Source: Cellvibrionales bacterium (GTDB lineage: Bacteria > Pseudomonadota > Gammaproteobacteria > Pseudomonadales > UBA7434). Taken from it: a DNA stretch of 6,013 bases. The notes under the pieces were generated by a model. The model did no database searches, was not told the origin of the DNA, and saw only the letters and a list, made by a program, of their open reading frames with translations. Every line of letters starts with the position of its first letter. Position 1 is the stretch's first letter. Location of the stretch: contig DMZE01000216.1 of the NCBI GenBank assembly GCA_003492055.1, positions 1 through 6,013 on the forward strand, in the 5' to 3' direction. The position numbers and the translations under genes are program-made. This document shows positions 4,158 to 6,013 of this stretch, piece after piece.

Positions 4158-6013
4158 GAAGAAACAGCTTATCTAACTCCGCCAAACTCATGGCTGTCCA
4201 AGTGGGTCGGCCATGATTACATTGACCGCTGCGCTCGGTGCGCTCCATATCACGCAGCAAGGCATTCATTTCAGGAATCGATAAACGACGATTAGCGCGC
4301 ACCGAACCATGACAAGCCATGGTCGAAAGAATATCGTCAATATGATTCATAATACGATCGCTAGTACCGTACTGTAATAAATCAGCAATCACATCACGGG
4401 CCAGCATTTCGGCATCGGCCGATGCAAGAAACACCGGAATCTGACGAATAATCACTGACTCGGCAGCAACACGCTGCAATTCAAAACCCAAATCTAAAAA
4501 GACACTGGCATAATTTTCTGCGCAATCGGCTTCTTTTTCACTGAGCGCTAAACTCACGGGCACCAATAATGGCTGCGCCTGAATACCCTCGGCATCACGC
4601 GCAGATTTCATGCGCTCATAAGTAATGCGTTCATGAGCGGCATGCATATCAACCACAATTAATCCGGTTTCATTTTCGGCGAGAATATAAATACCTTTTA
4701 ACTGCGCTATAGCAAAACCCAGTGGCGGTATTTCACCATCATCAGTCGGCAGCTCTGCGCCATCACCGGCGGTGGTATACAGTTGCTGGTGAGCAGGAGA
4801 GAATCCTGATGAAGCCTGTGAGTTATATCCTGAACCAGATTGTCCTGCACCTTGCGCGCCAACACCTTGTGGCCCTGTCCAATTTTGACCATTCGCATAA
4901 GCCGTTTGCGGCTCAGCTAAACCCATGGCTTGTTGCTCAGTCACTTGCGCGCCGGCTAATGAGCCTGCAGTAGAACCCGCAGAGTAATTGTTTTGAAAGC
5001 TCGATGGATCAGCACCTGGCTGTCCACCTTCACCAATATTATCTTGCGGGCGCACATCGGCTAACACTTTATGTAAAGAGCGATAAATAAAATCATGCAC
5101 CTGGCGGCTATCGCGAAAGCGCACCTCATGTTTTGAAGGATGCACATTAACATCGACTTGCGAAGGATCTAACGACAGATATAAAACAAAAGCGGGATGT
5201 CGCCCATGAAATAATACATCGCGATAAGCTTGCTTCACTGCATGCGCGACTACACGATCTTTAATAACGCGATTGTTCACAAAAAAGTATTGCATATCCG
5301 ATTGGCTGCGCGAAAAAGTAGGCTGCGCAACCCAACCTTCTAATTTAAAACCACTATGTTCTAACTCTAAATGAATCGCGCTATCAATAAACGGCTGACC
5401 TAATAGTTTCGCAATGCGCTGCTCTTTTTCTAACTGACTATGACAGGCGCGCAATGAATGAATAGCACGTCCATTATGAGTAAGACTTAAACCGGTATTA
5501 AAGCTGACTAAGGCATTGCGGCGAAACACTTCATCGAGATGATTGTATTCCGTTTTTTCTTTACGTAAAAATTTTCGTCTCGCTGGCGTATTAAAAAATA
5601 AATCTTCGACGTCCACTGATGTGCCTTTTGGGCGCGCCGCAGGCGTAACCTCCACCTCCATATCACGCCCGACACTCATGGCCTTCCAACCCTGGTCCGC
5701 TTGCTCGGTGGTATTCGCGGTTAATGTTAAACGAGAAACCGAACTAATACTGGCCAAGGCTTCGCCACGAAAACCCAATGTCGAAACCGCTTCAAGATCA
5801 TCTAAATCATATATTTTACTGGTTGAATGTGAATCTAAGGCGAGCGCCATATCATCTTGCGCAATACCTGAACCATTATCGCGAACCAATACTCGTTTAG
5901 TGCCGCCAGCTTCTACTTCGACATCTATTTGGTTCGCCCCAGCATCAAGACTGTTTTCAATAAGTTCTTTTAATACAGATGCAGGTCTATCAACCACCTC
6001 ACCCGCTGCAATT
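4147..6013 (-). CDS. mutL: MutL, mismatch-repair ATPase and predicted endonuclease (5' end beyond window)
   Basis: MutL links mismatch recognition by MutS to strand incision. The frame is open at the window edge: the first whole codon is at 6012, and [17 protein letters not shown] shows only about 13 residues missing. No start lies here; the GTG at 5997 is an internal valine. In visible residues (621), GHKL ATPase motifs are ENSLDAGA (19-26), DNGSGI (45-50), LGFRGEAL (80-87) and [10 protein letters not shown] (141-150). [13 protein letters not shown] (287-299) closes the N-terminal domain. A Gly/Gln/Ser-rich linker spans about 322-430. The C-terminal domain has [12 protein letters not shown] (455-466), fitting the nuclease motif DxHAx2Ex4E, QPLLVP (480-485, beta-clamp-binding type), ACHGSVRA (566-573) and CNHGRP (598-603). 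Such motifs mark nicking MutL of organisms without MutH. Its end overlaps miaA. Confidence 0.97.
   Translation of the reverse strand, partial: IAAGEVVDRPASVLKELIENSLDAGANQIDVEVEAGGTKRVLVRDNGSGIAQDDMALALDSHSTSKIYDLDDLEAVSTLGFRGEALASISSVSRLTLTANTTEQADQGWKAMSVGRDMEVEVTPAARPKGTSVDVEDLFFNTPARRKFLRKEKTEYNHLDEVFRRNALVSFNTGLSLTHNGRAIHSLRACHSQLEKEQRIAKLLGQPFIDSAIHLELEHSGFKLEGWVAQPTFSRSQSDMQYFFVNNRVIKDRVVAHAVKQAYRDVLFHGRHPAFVLYLSLDPSQVDVNVHPSKHEVRFRDSRQVHDFIYRSLHKVLADVRPQDNIGEGGQPGADPSSFQNNYSAGSTAGSLAGAQVTEQQAMGLAEPQTAYANGQNWTGPQGVGAQGAGQSGSGYNSQASSGFSPAHQQLYTTAGDGAELPTDDGEIPPLGFAIAQLKGIYILAENETGLIVVDMHAAHERITYERMKSARDAEGIQAQPLLVPVSLALSEKEADCAENYASVFLDLGFELQRVAAESVIIRQIPVFLASADAEMLARDVIADLLQYGTSDRIMNHIDDILSTMACHGSVRANRRLSIPEMNALLRDMERTERSGQCNHGRPTWTAMSLAELDKLFLRGR

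Noticed and set aside
3976..4176. 66-codon plus-strand frame opposite the miaA start
   Set aside because: Antisense to the conserved MiaA P-loop region, so its openness is a by-product of MiaA coding.
4722..4973. 83-codon plus-strand frame, with a minus-strand frame at 4707-4898
   Set aside because: Both are alternative readings of the low-complexity MutL linker, where biased codons keep other frames open. The MutL frame is continuous through it.
4723..5049. Gly/Gln/Ser-rich stretch in MutL as a possible inserted domain
   Set aside because: A variable disordered linker between the ATPase and C-terminal domains is normal for MutL; length and position are ordinary.
1..6013. Novel defence system, mobile element or CRISPR
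   Set aside because: All five genes are recognised core genes in their standard order. I found no transposase, integrase, direct-repeat array or atypical composition.

Overview
This window holds part of a conserved gammaproteobacterial housekeeping cluster. All genes lie on the minus strand, in transcription order mutL - miaA - hfq - hflX - hflK. This is the order known from Escherichia coli and Pseudomonas (usually amiB-mutL-miaA-hfq-hflX-hflK-hflC). The window cuts mutL near its 5' end and hflK in its middle. The protein sequences point to a non-enteric gammaproteobacterium near Pseudomonadales/Cellvibrionales. Hfq is short (86 aa) and resembles Pseudomonas Hfq. HflX begins MFFDRHEAGE from a TTG codon, much as in Pseudomonas. 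MutL carries the metal-dependent endonuclease motifs that E. coli MutL lacks. Base composition looks moderate (roughly mid-40s % G+C by eye) and the genes look homogeneous. I see no sign of insertion sequences, prophage, CRISPR, tRNA or rRNA.

Layout by falling coordinate, which is the direction of transcription. mutL (6013-4147, missing about 13 N-terminal residues) overlaps the GTG start of miaA (4157-3162). A 343-bp spacer (3161-2819) then leads to hfq (2818-2558). The spacer has a perfect TATAAT near the miaA stop, an imperfect 14-bp iterated repeat, a cluster of TAGC tetramers, tandem small hairpins, and a 21-codon upstream ORF with a good Shine-Dalgarno that overlaps the hfq start. A 138-bp spacer with two hairpins separates hfq from hflX (2419-935). 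A 264-bp spacer with an extended -10 promoter candidate separates hflX from hflK (670 to the window edge).

The genes share regulatory themes more than one pathway. MutL does mismatch repair. MiaA prenylates tRNA A37. Hfq is the sRNA chaperone. HflX is a ribosome-splitting GTPase. HflK, with HflC, scaffolds the FtsH membrane protease. I do not see a new multi-gene system here. The features most worth a second look are the overlapping uORF and repeat-rich leader of hfq, and a roughly 65-residue acidic low-complexity insertion in the N-terminal domain of HflX.
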